64,000 nucleotides of DNA from Streptomyces justiciae (GCF_015163075.1 NZ_JADDXU010000007.1:248001-312000); one strand, 5' to 3'. Shown: positions 1-10,295, counted from the stretch's first letter. Notes: a model not told the origin generated them from the sequence alone. Numbers and translations: made by a program.

Positions 1-153
1 GGTGCCGTGGGCTTCCGCCTGCCCGCCGGCCGTGACGACCAGGGCGACCGCGGGGATTGTGGCGAGCAGGGAGACCAGGACGAGGAAGAGGGCTCTGGCG
101 CGAGTCGGGAGCGCTAATCGGCGACCGGGGGACGCTGATTTTGTCAGGATCAT
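1..153 (-). CDS. Secreted AA10 lytic polysaccharide monooxygenase, N-terminus only (partial)
   Basis: Only the first 51 codons lie in the window; the gene runs off the left edge. The minus-strand ATG at 153 opens a signal peptide with an arginine-rich start (RR at residues 11-12), a hydrophobic core at about residues 21-42 and an A-E-A cleavage site, followed at once by H-G-T at residues 49-51. A mature protein starting with His straight after signal cleavage is the hallmark of AA10 copper enzymes, where that His is half of the copper brace and the enzyme oxidatively cuts chitin or cellulose. This is inferred from the N-terminus alone, since the catalytic domain is outside the window. A perfect CebR operator 98 bp upstream argues for cellulose-linked regulation. 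An AAGGAA ribosome site lies about 14 nt before the ATG. Confidence 0.72.
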   Translation of the reverse strand, partial: MILTKSASPGRRLALPTRARALFLVLVSLLATIPAVALVVTAGGQAEAHGT

Positions 154-251
154 GACAGTCCAGTCCGTTCCTTGAGGTACGGGCCGTGCGGATGCGTGTG
201 CGGATGAGCGGGGTGGGTGGTCCCCTTCGGGCAGGTTCCGGTCCACCCGCA

Positions 252-265
252 TGGGAGCGCTCCCA
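252..265. promoter_or_regulatory. CebR operator, perfect 14-bp palindrome
   Basis: TGGGAGCGCTCCCA is an exact match to the known operator of CebR, the LacI-family repressor of cellulose and cello-oligosaccharide genes in Streptomyces. It lies 98 bp upstream of the leftward polysaccharide monooxygenase gene and 170 bp before the rightward Uma2 gene. The first is the likely target. The rest of 154-434 shows no gene. Confidence 0.88.
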
Positions 266-434
266 CCCCGCCTGTGGCGGAAGGTAGCGCGAATGGGGGC
301 GGGTGTAAACGGTTGGCGCGAGGGAGGGTGGGCGTCAATGGCGTGCCGTGGCATCACTGGTTTGGGTGGCGGTACCTTCGTACGTACGATCACGCCACAT
401 ATCGGCGTCCACACTGGCGTCCATGGGAGCAGTG

Positions 435-1031
435 ATGACCACACCCCAGCAGGCCACCGAGGACACCTGGATGTTCCCTCCGGCCGACGGCTGGGCCTTT
501 GCCCAGGTGAAGCATTTGGAGCTGCCCTTCGACTGGGAACTCGTGGACGGAGTGGTCGTGGCTCGTGGGCAGACCAATGTCTGGCACAACGAAGTGCGGG
601 ACGGCCTCGCTGACGCGCTCAAGGCAGCACGCGTCTCGCCCTATCGGGTACTCACCGAGCAGTGCGTGATGGTGGACGACCGCAACACCCCCAAACCGGA
701 TGTGATCGTCTACGACCCGCGGGAGCTGAACCTCTTCAAGGCTGAGTGCATCCCAGCAGGGAAGGTCACCCTCGCCGTCGAAGTCGTGTCCCCTGGCTCT
801 CGTCAGGACGACCGCGTGCGCAAACCCGCGCTCTTCTCAGCGAACAAGGTCCCGTACTACTGGCGCGTCGAACTGGACCGCGACCAGAAGCTCGCGGTCC
901 ACGAGTACTGGCTCAACGCGGACACCCTCACCTACTTCCCCGCGCCCTCGCACCCGGTGCACCACGGCAAGCTCTTCACCGAGCTGCCGTTCCCCGTCGA
1001 GATCGATCTCGACGCGCTCCTCGGTTTCTGA
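435..1031 (+). CDS. Uma2-family (DUF820-like) putative restriction-endonuclease-fold protein
   Basis: This 198-residue protein resembles the Uma2/DUF820 family, PD-(D/E)XK-fold proteins of unknown role that are abundant in Streptomyces. The nuclease-fold core is visible as K-P-D-V-I-V (the Asp position) followed by L-A-V-E-V-V-S-P-G-S (the E-x-x-S region), with a downstream R-K-P-A-L-F and Y-W-R-V segment typical of the family. The ATG at 435 is chosen because GGGAG sits 6 nt before it; the open frame begins earlier at 348, but that extension has no ribosome site and an unlike composition. It is convergent with the HD-domain gene, 11 bp away. The biological function is not known. Confidence 0.82.
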   Translation: MTTPQQATEDTWMFPPADGWAFAQVKHLELPFDWELVDGVVVARGQTNVWHNEVRDGLADALKAARVSPYRVLTEQCVMVDDRNTPKPDVIVYDPRELNLFKAECIPAGKVTLAVEVVSPGSRQDDRVRKPALFSANKVPYYWRVELDRDQKLAVHEYWLNADTLTYFPAPSHPVHHGKLFTELPFPVEIDLDALLGF

Positions 1032-1042
1032 GCCCGCCGCCG

Positions 1043-1633
1043 TCACACGGGATACGCCCCCTGAAAGGCCAGCCGCGCCGCCGCCCCCTCCCCCACGTCC
1101 GTCAGCAGGTCGTCGAGGTCCAGGAACTCCTCCCACACCGATCGCCCGCTCGCCTCGGCCAGCGTCCTGACCACCAGGTCCTCCAGCTCCGGGACGCGCT
1201 TGTTCTTCCATGCCTTGTCGGCGAGGCTGACCAGGAGATCCTCGATCGTCACGTCCGGCGCGGTCCAGCTCGCGTGGGTGGCGGCGAAGCGGGCCAGGTG
1301 CGGGGTGATGCCGTGGCTCAACAGCAGGTCGCGACCGGCGACTTCGTGCGCCGAACCGGGGCCGGAGAGCTCCGTGGTGTGCGCCGTCTTGCCTATGTCG
1401 TGCGTGGCCGCACCGAACAGCACCGCCTCACGGTCGAGCGGGAGTTGGGAGTGCCGCCGCGTCAGCCACTCCACGAGGTCGTACGCCACGTCGTGCACCG
1501 CCCTGAGATGCGCGGCGAGCCGCGGCGGCGCGTCCAGCTCGCGCAGCAGCTCCGCCGCGCGGTCCGGCAGCGGACGGAGGGGCGGGTCGCCGGGGTCGTG
1601 GAGGGCGTGGTGGAGGAGGTCGGGGGAGGTCAC
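1043..1633 (-). CDS. HD-domain protein (predicted metal-dependent phosphohydrolase)
   Basis: A 196-residue cytosolic protein with an HD-superfamily core. The metal-binding H-D doublet is in A-T-H-D-I-G-K (His78-Asp79), with earlier histidines near residues 42-47 and a later T-H-A-S-W stretch that fits the C-terminal metal ligands. Family members hydrolyse phosphate esters of nucleotides or small metabolites; the substrate cannot be read here. The gene stands alone, with a VOC protein upstream on the same strand 46 bp away and convergent Uma2 downstream. No obvious operon partner explains it. Confidence 0.8.
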   Translation of the reverse strand: MTSPDLLHHALHDPGDPPLRPLPDRAAELLRELDAPPRLAAHLRAVHDVAYDLVEWLTRRHSQLPLDREAVLFGAATHDIGKTAHTTELSGPGSAHEVAGRDLLLSHGITPHLARFAATHASWTAPDVTIEDLLVSLADKAWKNKRVPELEDLVVRTLAEASGRSVWEEFLDLDDLLTDVGEGAAARLAFQGAYPV

Positions 1634-1679
1634 TCGGAAGAGGGTACGGCGGCTACGGCGGGTGCGGCCGACGGCCTTG

Positions 1680-2063
1680 TCACGGCCAGGTGTTGGCCTG
1701 TGCCGCGAAGGTCTCGGGGTCGCTGTGCACCGGGATCACGCACACCAGCTGTCCGCCGGGCGCGCGCAGCACATGGCACTCCAGCCACTGGGAGATCTCG
1801 ACCGCGCCGAGGGCCGACAGGCGAGCGGTCTCGGCCTCCACGTCGTCCGTCTCGATGTCGATGTGCAGGCGCGGCACGTCGTCGACGGCCTGGACGGCGG
1901 TGACCAGCCCCGGCAGGGCGCCGTGGAGGACGGTGAACTGCGGTTCGTCGTCGACCCGTTGGGCCGGGGCGCCGAGGGCGGCGGACCAGAAGGCGGAGGC
2001 GGCCTCGGGCTCGGGGGTGTCGATCAGGACGGCGTAGACGCGGCTTCGGTGCATGATCGGCAC
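1680..2063 (-). CDS. VOC/glyoxalase-superfamily protein
   Basis: A 127-residue single-domain protein with the paired beta-alpha-beta-beta-beta modules of the vicinal oxygen chelate fold: one around Y-A-V-L-I-D-T-P near the N-terminus, and a second around L-H-I-D-I-E-T-D-D-V-E ending in the A-P-G-G-Q-L-V-C-V-I-P strand. Such proteins include glyoxalases, antibiotic-binding resistance proteins and dioxygenases, and sequence alone does not pick among them. The start could be the first Met or the Met three codons later (position 2054). It lies 35 bp downstream of the histidine-kinase gene on the same strand and may be cotranscribed with it. Confidence 0.75.
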   Translation of the reverse strand: MPIMHRSRVYAVLIDTPEPEAASAFWSAALGAPAQRVDDEPQFTVLHGALPGLVTAVQAVDDVPRLHIDIETDDVEAETARLSALGAVEISQWLECHVLRAPGGQLVCVIPVHSDPETFAAQANTWP

Positions 2064-2098
2064 GGTAGTTCAGACCGCACGGCACGGGTGACCAGGTC

Positions 2099-3592
2099 TC
2101 AGCGGACCCTCGCTCCCTCCCCCGACAGCACGGCCGGCAGCGGCTCCTCCGCCACCCGTGGCAGTCGGACCGTGAACTCCGTCCGCCCCGGCGTGCTTTC
2201 GACGTCGATGCGCCCGCCGTGCGCCGCCGTGATCGCGGCGACGATGGCGAGGCCCAGCCCCGAACCGCCCTCCAGCCCACCGGCCCTGGTACGGGACGCG
2301 TCGGCTCGGGTGAAGCGTTCGAAGACCGTGGGGAGGAGGGCGGGCGGGATGCCGGGGCCGTTGTCCCGGACCCGTACGAGGCACTGGGCGTCCCCGCTCT
2401 CCACCACCGCTACGACCCTCGTCCCCGGGGGTGTGTGCACGCGTGCGTTGGCCAGGAGGTTGGCGACCACCTGGTGCAGGCGGGCCTCGTCGCCGGTCAC
2501 CAACGGCTCGGCGTCGAGGCGGAGTTCGAGCTGCCAGTCATGGCCGTCGCCCGCGGCCCGCGCGTCCCACACCGCCTCGGCGACCAGCGCCGCGACATCG
2601 ACCTCGGCGGACTGGAGCGGGCGGCCCTCGTCGAGCCGGGCCAGCAGCAACAGGTCCTCCACCAGGCCCGTCATCCGCGCCGACTCGGCCGAGACGCGGC
2701 GCCAGGCCGTGCCCGGTTCGATGCGGTCGGTGCCACGGTTCATGAGCTCGGCGTAGCCCGCGATCGAGGCGAGCGGCGTGCGCAGTTCATGGCTGGCGTC
2801 GGAGAGGAAGCGGCGCATCCGCTCCTCCGTGCGCTGGCGTTCGGTCAGGGACGACTCCACGTGGTCGATCATTCGGTTCAACGCCGCGCCGACCTGCCCG
2901 GCCTCGCTGTCGGGGTCGGTGTCGCGCTCGGGGACGCGGGTGAGGTCGCCCACCCGACCGCTGCCCAGCGGGGCGCGGGACACCTCGACCGCGGTCCCGG
3001 CGACCCGGCCCAGGGGCCTCAGTTGACGGCGGATGACGACCGCGCACACGCAGCCGGCGGCGGTGAGTCCGACAGCCGCGATGGCCACCTCCGCGATGAC
3101 CATCCCCCTGATCATCCGCCGCACGTCGTCCATCGGGATGCCGACGAGGACCCGTATGCCGTCGCGGTCGATCGCGGTGATGCGGTAGGTGCCGAGGCCG
3201 GGCACGGTCCGGGTGTGCATCGACCCGTCGGCCTCGATGCCGGCGAGGGCGGCGCGCTGTTCGGCGGTGAGCTGCTGCGTCGTGTACTCGCGCGCCACGA
3301 CCGCCGCGCTGACGATGTCGCCGTCGTCGTCGAGCCGCGCGGCCACCATGCCGGTCGGGTGGCCCTGCTCGTGCAGGAAGCCCAGGTCTGCGGTGAGTTG
3401 GGGTTGCAGTGCGGCACCGCCCAGGCAGCGCTCGACGGCGTTCTCGACGCGGTCGTCCAAGTTGCCGTACAGATAGGCGCGTTGGACGAACACGGTGGTG
3501 AGCGCCATCGCCGCGCACACGGCGACCAGGGCGAGGGAGATGAACAGCAGCAGGCGCGAGCGCATCGAGCGCAGTCGCCGCCGGGCGGTCAT
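2099..3592 (-). CDS. Membrane sensor histidine kinase of an OmpR-type two-component system
   Basis: A 497-residue sensor kinase. A basic N-terminus leads into a transmembrane helix at about residues 12-35, then an extracytoplasmic sensor of some 125 residues and a second membrane helix at about 163-187 followed by a HAMP linker. The phosphoacceptor box is S-D-A-S-H-E-L-R-T-P with His268. The catalytic domain has the N box (V-V-A-N-L-L-A-N-A), D-N-G-P-G-I-P and G-S-G-L-G-L-A-I. The start codon overlaps the stop of the upstream response regulator by 4 bp (ATGA), so the two are translationally coupled. The sensed signal is unknown. Confidence 0.93.
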   Translation of the reverse strand: MTARRRLRSMRSRLLLFISLALVAVCAAMALTTVFVQRAYLYGNLDDRVENAVERCLGGAALQPQLTADLGFLHEQGHPTGMVAARLDDDGDIVSAAVVAREYTTQQLTAEQRAALAGIEADGSMHTRTVPGLGTYRITAIDRDGIRVLVGIPMDDVRRMIRGMVIAEVAIAAVGLTAAGCVCAVVIRRQLRPLGRVAGTAVEVSRAPLGSGRVGDLTRVPERDTDPDSEAGQVGAALNRMIDHVESSLTERQRTEERMRRFLSDASHELRTPLASIAGYAELMNRGTDRIEPGTAWRRVSAESARMTGLVEDLLLLARLDEGRPLQSAEVDVAALVAEAVWDARAAGDGHDWQLELRLDAEPLVTGDEARLHQVVANLLANARVHTPPGTRVVAVVESGDAQCLVRVRDNGPGIPPALLPTVFERFTRADASRTRAGGLEGGSGLGLAIVAAITAAHGGRIDVESTPGRTEFTVRLPRVAEEPLPAVLSGEGARVR

Positions 3593-4314
3593 CTGCCGTC
3601 CTCCGTGGGCCTGATGGCGTAGCCGAGGCCGCGCACGGTGTGGATCATCGGCGCCCGGCCGCGGTCGATCTTGCGGCGGAGGCCGGAGATGTAGACCTCG
3701 ACGAGGTTGCCGCCGCCGTCGAAGGAGGTGCTCCAGACGTGGTCGATGATCTGCGCCTTGCTCAGCACCTGACGCGGGTGGTCCATCATCAGGCTGAGCA
3801 GGTCGAACTCCTTGGCGGTGAGCTGGATCGGGGTACCCGCGCGGTGCACCTCGCGGGTCTCCTCGGTGAGGACGAGGTCGCCGAGGACTCGTACGGACGT
3901 GTCGGCGCGGGTGTGCTGGGCGCCCGCCCGGCGCAGCAGTCCGCGCAGCCGCAGCACGACCTCCTCCAGGGAGAACGGCTTGGTGACGTAGTCGTCGGCG
4001 CCGGCGTCGAGTCCGTCGAGCCGGTGCTCCAGGGCGTCGCGCGCGGTGAGCATGAGGACGGGCAGCCGCGGGTTCTCAGCCCGCAGGCGGCGCAGCACCT
4101 GGAGGCCGTCGAGGTCGGGCAGCATCCCGTCGAGGACGACGGCGTGCGGGGCGCAGCCGCGGGCGACCTTCAGCGCGCTCTGTCCGTCCGACGCCGGGTA
4201 GGCCCGCCAGCCCGCCTCCTCGACGGCCACGGAGAGCACGTCGGTGAGCGCGGGCTCGTCGTCGACGATGAGCACACGGACGCGGCCGTTGCGGTACCCA
4301 GCGGTGCCAGTCAT
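3589..4314 (-). CDS. OmpR/PhoB-family response regulator
   Basis: A 241-residue regulator that would be phosphorylated by the kinase encoded next to it. The receiver domain spans about residues 13-125, with the acidic pair in V-D-D-E, phosphoacceptor Asp62 in V-V-L-D-G-M, and the T/K positions in M-L-T-A-R and V-T-K-P-F. A winged-helix DNA-binding domain follows (about 145-235) with L-T-A-K-E-F-D-L-L and the C-terminal V-R-G-L-G-Y. The ATG at 4314 is preferred over an upstream in-frame ATG at 4413 because homologous receivers begin just before V-R-V-L-I-V-D-D and the extension is Pro/Gly-rich. It is the first gene of the pair, and its stop overlaps the kinase start. Confidence 0.92.
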   Translation of the reverse strand: MTGTAGYRNGRVRVLIVDDEPALTDVLSVAVEEAGWRAYPASDGQSALKVARGCAPHAVVLDGMLPDLDGLQVLRRLRAENPRLPVLMLTARDALEHRLDGLDAGADDYVTKPFSLEEVVLRLRGLLRRAGAQHTRADTSVRVLGDLVLTEETREVHRAGTPIQLTAKEFDLLSLMMDHPRQVLSKAQIIDHVWSTSFDGGGNLVEVYISGLRRKIDRGRAPMIHTVRGLGYAIRPTEDGR

Positions 4315-4403
4315 GTCCCGATCGTGTCCCGGTCCGCTGGGGGAAGCCTGTGTTCCACCTGAGGGTGGGTGATGACCTGGACGTCCCCGCCCGAACACGG
4401 CGA

Positions 4404-4439
4404 AGGGCCGCACCCCCCGTCTCCGGGGAGTGCGGCCCT
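4404..4439 (-). terminator. Stem-loop terminator downstream of aconitase
   Basis: Arms AGGGCCGCAC and GTGCGGCCCT are perfect complements, extended inside by CCCC/GGGG around a short loop. The hairpin begins 21 bp after the aconitase stop codon. There is no U-tract, as is usual in Streptomyces. Confidence 0.8.
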
Positions 4440-4459
4440 CAACTGGCCTGCCGGACCGC

Positions 4460-7177
<2,718 letters not shown>

Positions 7178-7245
7178 GACAGTCTCCTTCATTGATGTGC
7201 GCGTTCCCACCGCATCCTGCCGCCACGACGACTTGGCCGATCCGC

Positions 7246-7279
7246 TAAGGTAAGGCTAAGTTAGGTAACCCTAACCAGG
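7246..7279. promoter_or_regulatory. Two overlapping DmdR/IdeR-like iron boxes upstream of acnA
   Basis: Positions 7246-7264 match 14 of 19, and 7261-7279 match 13 of 19, of the DtxR/IdeR/DmdR iron-box consensus (TTAGGTTAGGCTAACCTAA). The two sites overlap by four bases, 69-102 bp before the acnA start. Aconitase needs iron, so control by an iron regulator is plausible. The matches are by eye and the functional sites are unproven. Confidence 0.5.
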
Positions 7280-7306
7280 GTGGCGGCTGCGGTACGCCTC
7301 GGCAGA

Positions 7307-7324
7307 TATCTCGATGTCGAGATA
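7307..7324. promoter_or_regulatory. 18-bp palindrome upstream of acnA, shared with the HTH-MurA promoter
   Basis: TATCTCGATGTCGAGATA has 8-bp perfect arms around TG. Its core ATCTC-N6-GAGAT recurs at 8004-8019 directly before the HTH-MurA gene. It lies about 130 bp upstream of acnA and is a candidate repressor operator. Confidence 0.55.
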
Positions 7325-7399
7325 ACTCTAGTACATGGGGTCGGACAGGTCATGCCCGACCTCCGTTTGTGACGCCTCACACGACGCCTAGGCTCACCC

Positions 7400-7725
7400 G
7401 GTGATTATCTGGCGGGACAGCACCTTCGGCGCGGGCAGACCGACGCGCACGGGCGGCGGCGCGTGAGCCGCGCCGACTGGATCGTCCGACACCTGCCCGA
7501 GATGACGACGGGACTCCGCCCCGCCCTGCACGCCCAGTCCACAGGGACGGCATCCCGTACGTCGGCATCGAGTTGACGGGCGGCCTCGGCGCGCTCACGC
7601 ACGGGTCGCGGATCGTCGCGGGTCGAATCTCGGCGGGGAGTGGGTCACCCGGCTGACGTGGCGGCGCCCGGCGCCACCTTCGAGGAACCGGTCGAGTTCT
7701 GCCATCAGTACGCCAAGTCGGGGTA
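7400..7725 (+). pseudogene. Frameshifted remnant of an unrecognised gene
   Basis: The stretch between acnA and the DUF4236-like gene holds protein-like fragments in shifting plus-strand frames: D-W-I-V-R-H-L-P-E-M-T-T-G-L from about 7479, then D-G-I-P-Y-V-G-I-E-L-T-G-G-L in another frame from about 7545, then N-L-G-G-E-W-V-T-R-L-T-W-R-R from about 7627, then T-F-E-E-P-V-E-F-C-H-Q-Y-A-K-S-G to a stop at 7725. Read together they look like one former protein of roughly 100 residues broken by several indels. I cannot name the family. Minus-strand frames here have no recognisable content. The window 7325-7399 shows nothing clear. Confidence 0.5.
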
Positions 7726-7766
7726 ACCGACAGGTACGTTCCAGACCCCCGGAGGGAGGCGTACGC

Positions 7767-7967
7767 ATGCCCCTGACGTTCCGCAAGAGTTTCCGCATCC
7801 TGCCCGGCGTACGGCTGAACATCAACCGGCGCTCCTGGTCGCTCACCACCGGTGGCGGAAAGCGCGGCCCGCGCCACACCCACAGCAGCACCGGACGTCG
7901 TACGACATCGGTCGATTTGCCCGGACCTTTCGGATGGCATCGCACCCGTACCCATAAGCGGCATTGA
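7767..7967 (+). CDS. Small DUF4236-like protein
   Basis: A 66-residue basic protein that resembles the DUF4236 domain: F-R-K-S-F-R-I-L-P-G-V-R-L-N-I-N close to the start, then a strand with S-W-S-L-T-T-G-G-G, and R-R-T-T-S-V-D-L-P-G-P-F. The domain is usually found at the N-terminus of longer proteins or alone as a short protein, and its function is unknown. GGAGGGAGG lies 8 nt before the ATG. It stands alone, 64 bp before the HTH-MurA gene, and has no membrane segment. Confidence 0.7.
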   Translation: MPLTFRKSFRILPGVRLNINRRSWSLTTGGGKRGPRHTHSSTGRRTTSVDLPGPFGWHRTRTHKRH

Positions 7968-8003
7968 CGGGCCATCACCCGAATGGCCCCATCGAGATGT
8001 GCC

Positions 8004-8019
8004 ATCTCATATCTGAGAT
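8004..8019. promoter_or_regulatory. Palindromic operator overlapping the HTH-MurA promoter
   Basis: ATCTCATATCTGAGAT is an inverted repeat with the same ATCTC-N6-GAGAT frame as 7308-7323. It ends 12 bp before the ATG at 8032, abutting a probable -10 (TAGCCT, 8019-8024), so a bound protein would block transcription. The HTH domain of the encoded protein is the obvious candidate ligand. Confidence 0.55.
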
Positions 8020-8031
8020 AGCCTCAACCTC

Positions 8032-9561
8032 ATGGCAGACGATTACCTCGTACGCATCGGCAAGCTCATCCGTGACGCCCGGCAACACCGTGGCTGGACA
8101 CAGTCGCAGCTCGCAGAGGCGCTCGGCACAAGTCAGAGCGCCGTCAACCGCATCGAGCGCGGCAACCAAAACATCAGCCTTGAGATGATCGCTCGAATCG
8201 GTGAAGCCCTGGAGAGCGAGATCGTCTCTCTGGGCTACGCGGGCCCGATGCATCTGCGAGTCGTCGGCGGCCGTCGGCTGTCCGGCGCCATCGACGTCAA
8301 GACCAGCAAGAACGCGTGCGTGGCACTGCTGTGCGCCTCGCTGCTCAACAAGGGGCGCACAGTGCTGCGTCGGGTCGCCCGCATCGAGGAGGTCTACCGC
8401 CTGCTGGAGGTGCTGAACTCCATCGGCGTGCGCACCCGCTGGATCAACGAGGGCGTCGACCTGGAGATCGTGCCGCCGGCCGAGCTGGACATGGCCGCGA
8501 TCGACGCGGACGCGGCCCGCCGCACCCGCTCGATCATCATGTTCCTCGGCCCGCTGCTGCACCGTATGGACGCCTTCAAACTGCCGTACGCCGGTGGCTG
8601 CGACCTCGGGACGCGGACCATCGAGCCGCACATGATCGCGCTGCGGCGGTTCGGGCTCGACATCGCGGCGACCGAGGGGCTCTACCACGCGCAGGTGGAC
8701 CGCGCGATCTCCCCCGACCGCCCGATCGTGCTGACCGAGCGCGGCGACACCGTGACCGAGAACGCGCTGCTGGCCGCCGCGCGCCACGACGGCGTGACCG
8801 TCATCCGCAACGCGTCCTCCAACTACATGGTCCAGGACCTCTGCTTCTTCTTGGAGGCGCTCGGCGTCAAGGTCGAGGGCATCGGCACCACCACCCTCAC
8901 CGTGCACGGCATGCCGACCATCGACGTCGACGTCGACTACTCCCCCTCCGAGGACCCGGTCGAGGCGATGAGCCTGCTGGCCGCGGCGGTCGTCACGGAG
9001 TCGGAGCTGACGGTCCGCCGGGTGCCCATCGAGTTCCTGGAGATCGAGCTCGCGGTCCTGGAGGAGATGGGCCTCGACCACGACCGCACTCCGGAGTACT
9101 TCGCCGACAACGGCCGTACCCGCCTGGTCGACCTGACGGTCCGCCCGAGCAAGCTCGAAGCGCCGATCGACAAGATCCACCCGATGCCGTTCCCGGGTCT
9201 GAACATCGACAACGTCCCGTTCTTCGCGGCCATCGCGGCCTCCGCGCAGGGCCAGACGCTGATCCATGACTGGGTCTACGACAACCGGGCGATCTACCTG
9301 ACGGACCTCAACCGTCTCGGCGGCCGCCTCCAACTCCTGGACCCCCACCGCGTGCTGGTCGAGGGCCCGACCCGCTGGCGCGCCGCCGAGATGATGTGCC
9401 CGCCGGCACTCCGCCCCGCCGTGGTCGTCCTGCTGGCGATGATGGCGGCGGAGGGCACGTCCGTACTGCGGAACGTGTACGTCATCAACCGCGGGTACGA
9501 GGACCTCGCCGAGCGCCTCAACACCATCGGGGCGCAGATCGAGATCTTCCGCGACATCTGA
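8032..9561 (+). CDS. MurA-like UDP-GlcNAc enolpyruvyl transferase fused to an N-terminal XRE-type HTH
   Basis: A 509-residue two-domain protein. Residues about 5-65 form a Cro/C1-type helix-turn-helix (W-T-Q-S-Q-L-A-E-A-L-G-T-S-Q-S-A-V-N-R-I-E). Residues about 75-505 form an EPSP-synthase-fold MurA domain with S-K-N at 92-94 (the MurA Lys-Asn pair) and G-G-C-D-L-G-T-R with Cys190 at the position of the catalytic, fosfomycin-targeted Cys. MurA performs the first step of peptidoglycan synthesis, moving enolpyruvate from PEP to UDP-GlcNAc. The fusion suggests a DNA-binding enzyme, perhaps a regulator that senses UDP-GlcNAc or PEP. There is no ribosome site; a -10 seven bases before the ATG implies a leaderless mRNA. 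The gene beside aconitase is a conserved Streptomyces arrangement from memory. Whether the enzyme is active is not shown. Confidence 0.9.
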   Translation: MADDYLVRIGKLIRDARQHRGWTQSQLAEALGTSQSAVNRIERGNQNISLEMIARIGEALESEIVSLGYAGPMHLRVVGGRRLSGAIDVKTSKNACVALLCASLLNKGRTVLRRVARIEEVYRLLEVLNSIGVRTRWINEGVDLEIVPPAELDMAAIDADAARRTRSIIMFLGPLLHRMDAFKLPYAGGCDLGTRTIEPHMIALRRFGLDIAATEGLYHAQVDRAISPDRPIVLTERGDTVTENALLAAARHDGVTVIRNASSNYMVQDLCFFLEALGVKVEGIGTTTLTVHGMPTIDVDVDYSPSEDPVEAMSLLAAAVVTESELTVRRVPIEFLEIELAVLEEMGLDHDRTPEYFADNGRTRLVDLTVRPSKLEAPIDKIHPMPFPGLNIDNVPFFAAIAASAQGQTLIHDWVYDNRAIYLTDLNRLGGRLQLLDPHRVLVEGPTRWRAAEMMCPPALRPAVVVLLAMMAAEGTSVLRNVYVINRGYEDLAERLNTIGAQIEIFRDI

Positions 9562-9626
9562 CCTCACCGGTATCGGACACTCGTCCGCTTGGGCCTGCTA
9601 CCGCCGCCCCCACACGACGGCGCCGG

Positions 9627-10295
9627 TCAACCGGACTTGGGGCGGGCGAGTCCGAGGTCGTACGCGAAGATCACGGCCTGGATGCGGTCGCGGGCGCCGA
9701 TCTTGGCCAGGATGCTGCGGACGTGGCTCTTGACGGTGGACTCGGCCACGACGAAGTGGGCGGAGATCTCGCTGTTGGTCCAGCCCTTGCCGACGGCGAC
9801 GAGGATCTCGCGTTCCCGTTCGGTGAGGGCCTTCAGTCTCGCTTCCTGGGCCGGGACGTCGCCGGGGCGCGGGACGTGCTGCGCGTATTCGTCGAGAAGG
9901 CGGCGGGTGAGGGCGGGGGCGATGACGGCGTCGCCGGCGGCGACGGCCCGGATGCCGGCGAGGAGTTCCTCGGGGCGTACGTCCTTCAGGAGGAACCCGC
10001 TGGCGCCTGCCCGGAGGGCGGCGTGGACGTACTCGTCGAGGTCGAAGGTGGTCAGCACGAGGATGCGGGAGCGGTCGCCGGCGGCGACGATGCGGCGGGT
10101 GGCCTCGATGCCGTCCATGCCGGGCATGCGGATGTCCATGAGGACGACGTCGGGATGCAGTTCCGCCGCCAGGCGGACGGCTTCCGTGCCGTGCGCGGCC
10201 TCGCCGAGCACGGTGGTCTCGGGGACGGACTCCAGCAGCAGGCGGAACGCGTAGCGCTGGAGGGGCTGGTCGTCGACGATGAGCACCGTGGTCAC
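9627..10295 (-). CDS. NarL/LuxR-family response regulator
   Basis: A 222-residue regulator. The receiver domain (about 3-120) has D-D-Q near the start, phosphoacceptor Asp54 in V-V-L-M-D-I-R-M-P-G-M-D-G, Thr in V-L-T-T-F and Lys in L-L-K-D. A LuxR-type helix-turn-helix (about 150-210) carries L-T-E-R-E-R-E-I-L, W-T-N-S-E-I-S and S-T-V-K-S-H-V-R. It is the last gene of a four-gene leftward operon (ATPase, permease, kinase, regulator), with the kinase stop overlapping its start by 4 bp. Likely targets include its own operon, as in many exporter-linked systems; that is inference. Confidence 0.93.
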   Translation of the reverse strand: MTTVLIVDDQPLQRYAFRLLLESVPETTVLGEAAHGTEAVRLAAELHPDVVLMDIRMPGMDGIEATRRIVAAGDRSRILVLTTFDLDEYVHAALRAGASGFLLKDVRPEELLAGIRAVAAGDAVIAPALTRRLLDEYAQHVPRPGDVPAQEARLKALTEREREILVAVGKGWTNSEISAHFVVAESTVKSHVRSILAKIGARDRIQAVIFAYDLGLARPKSG

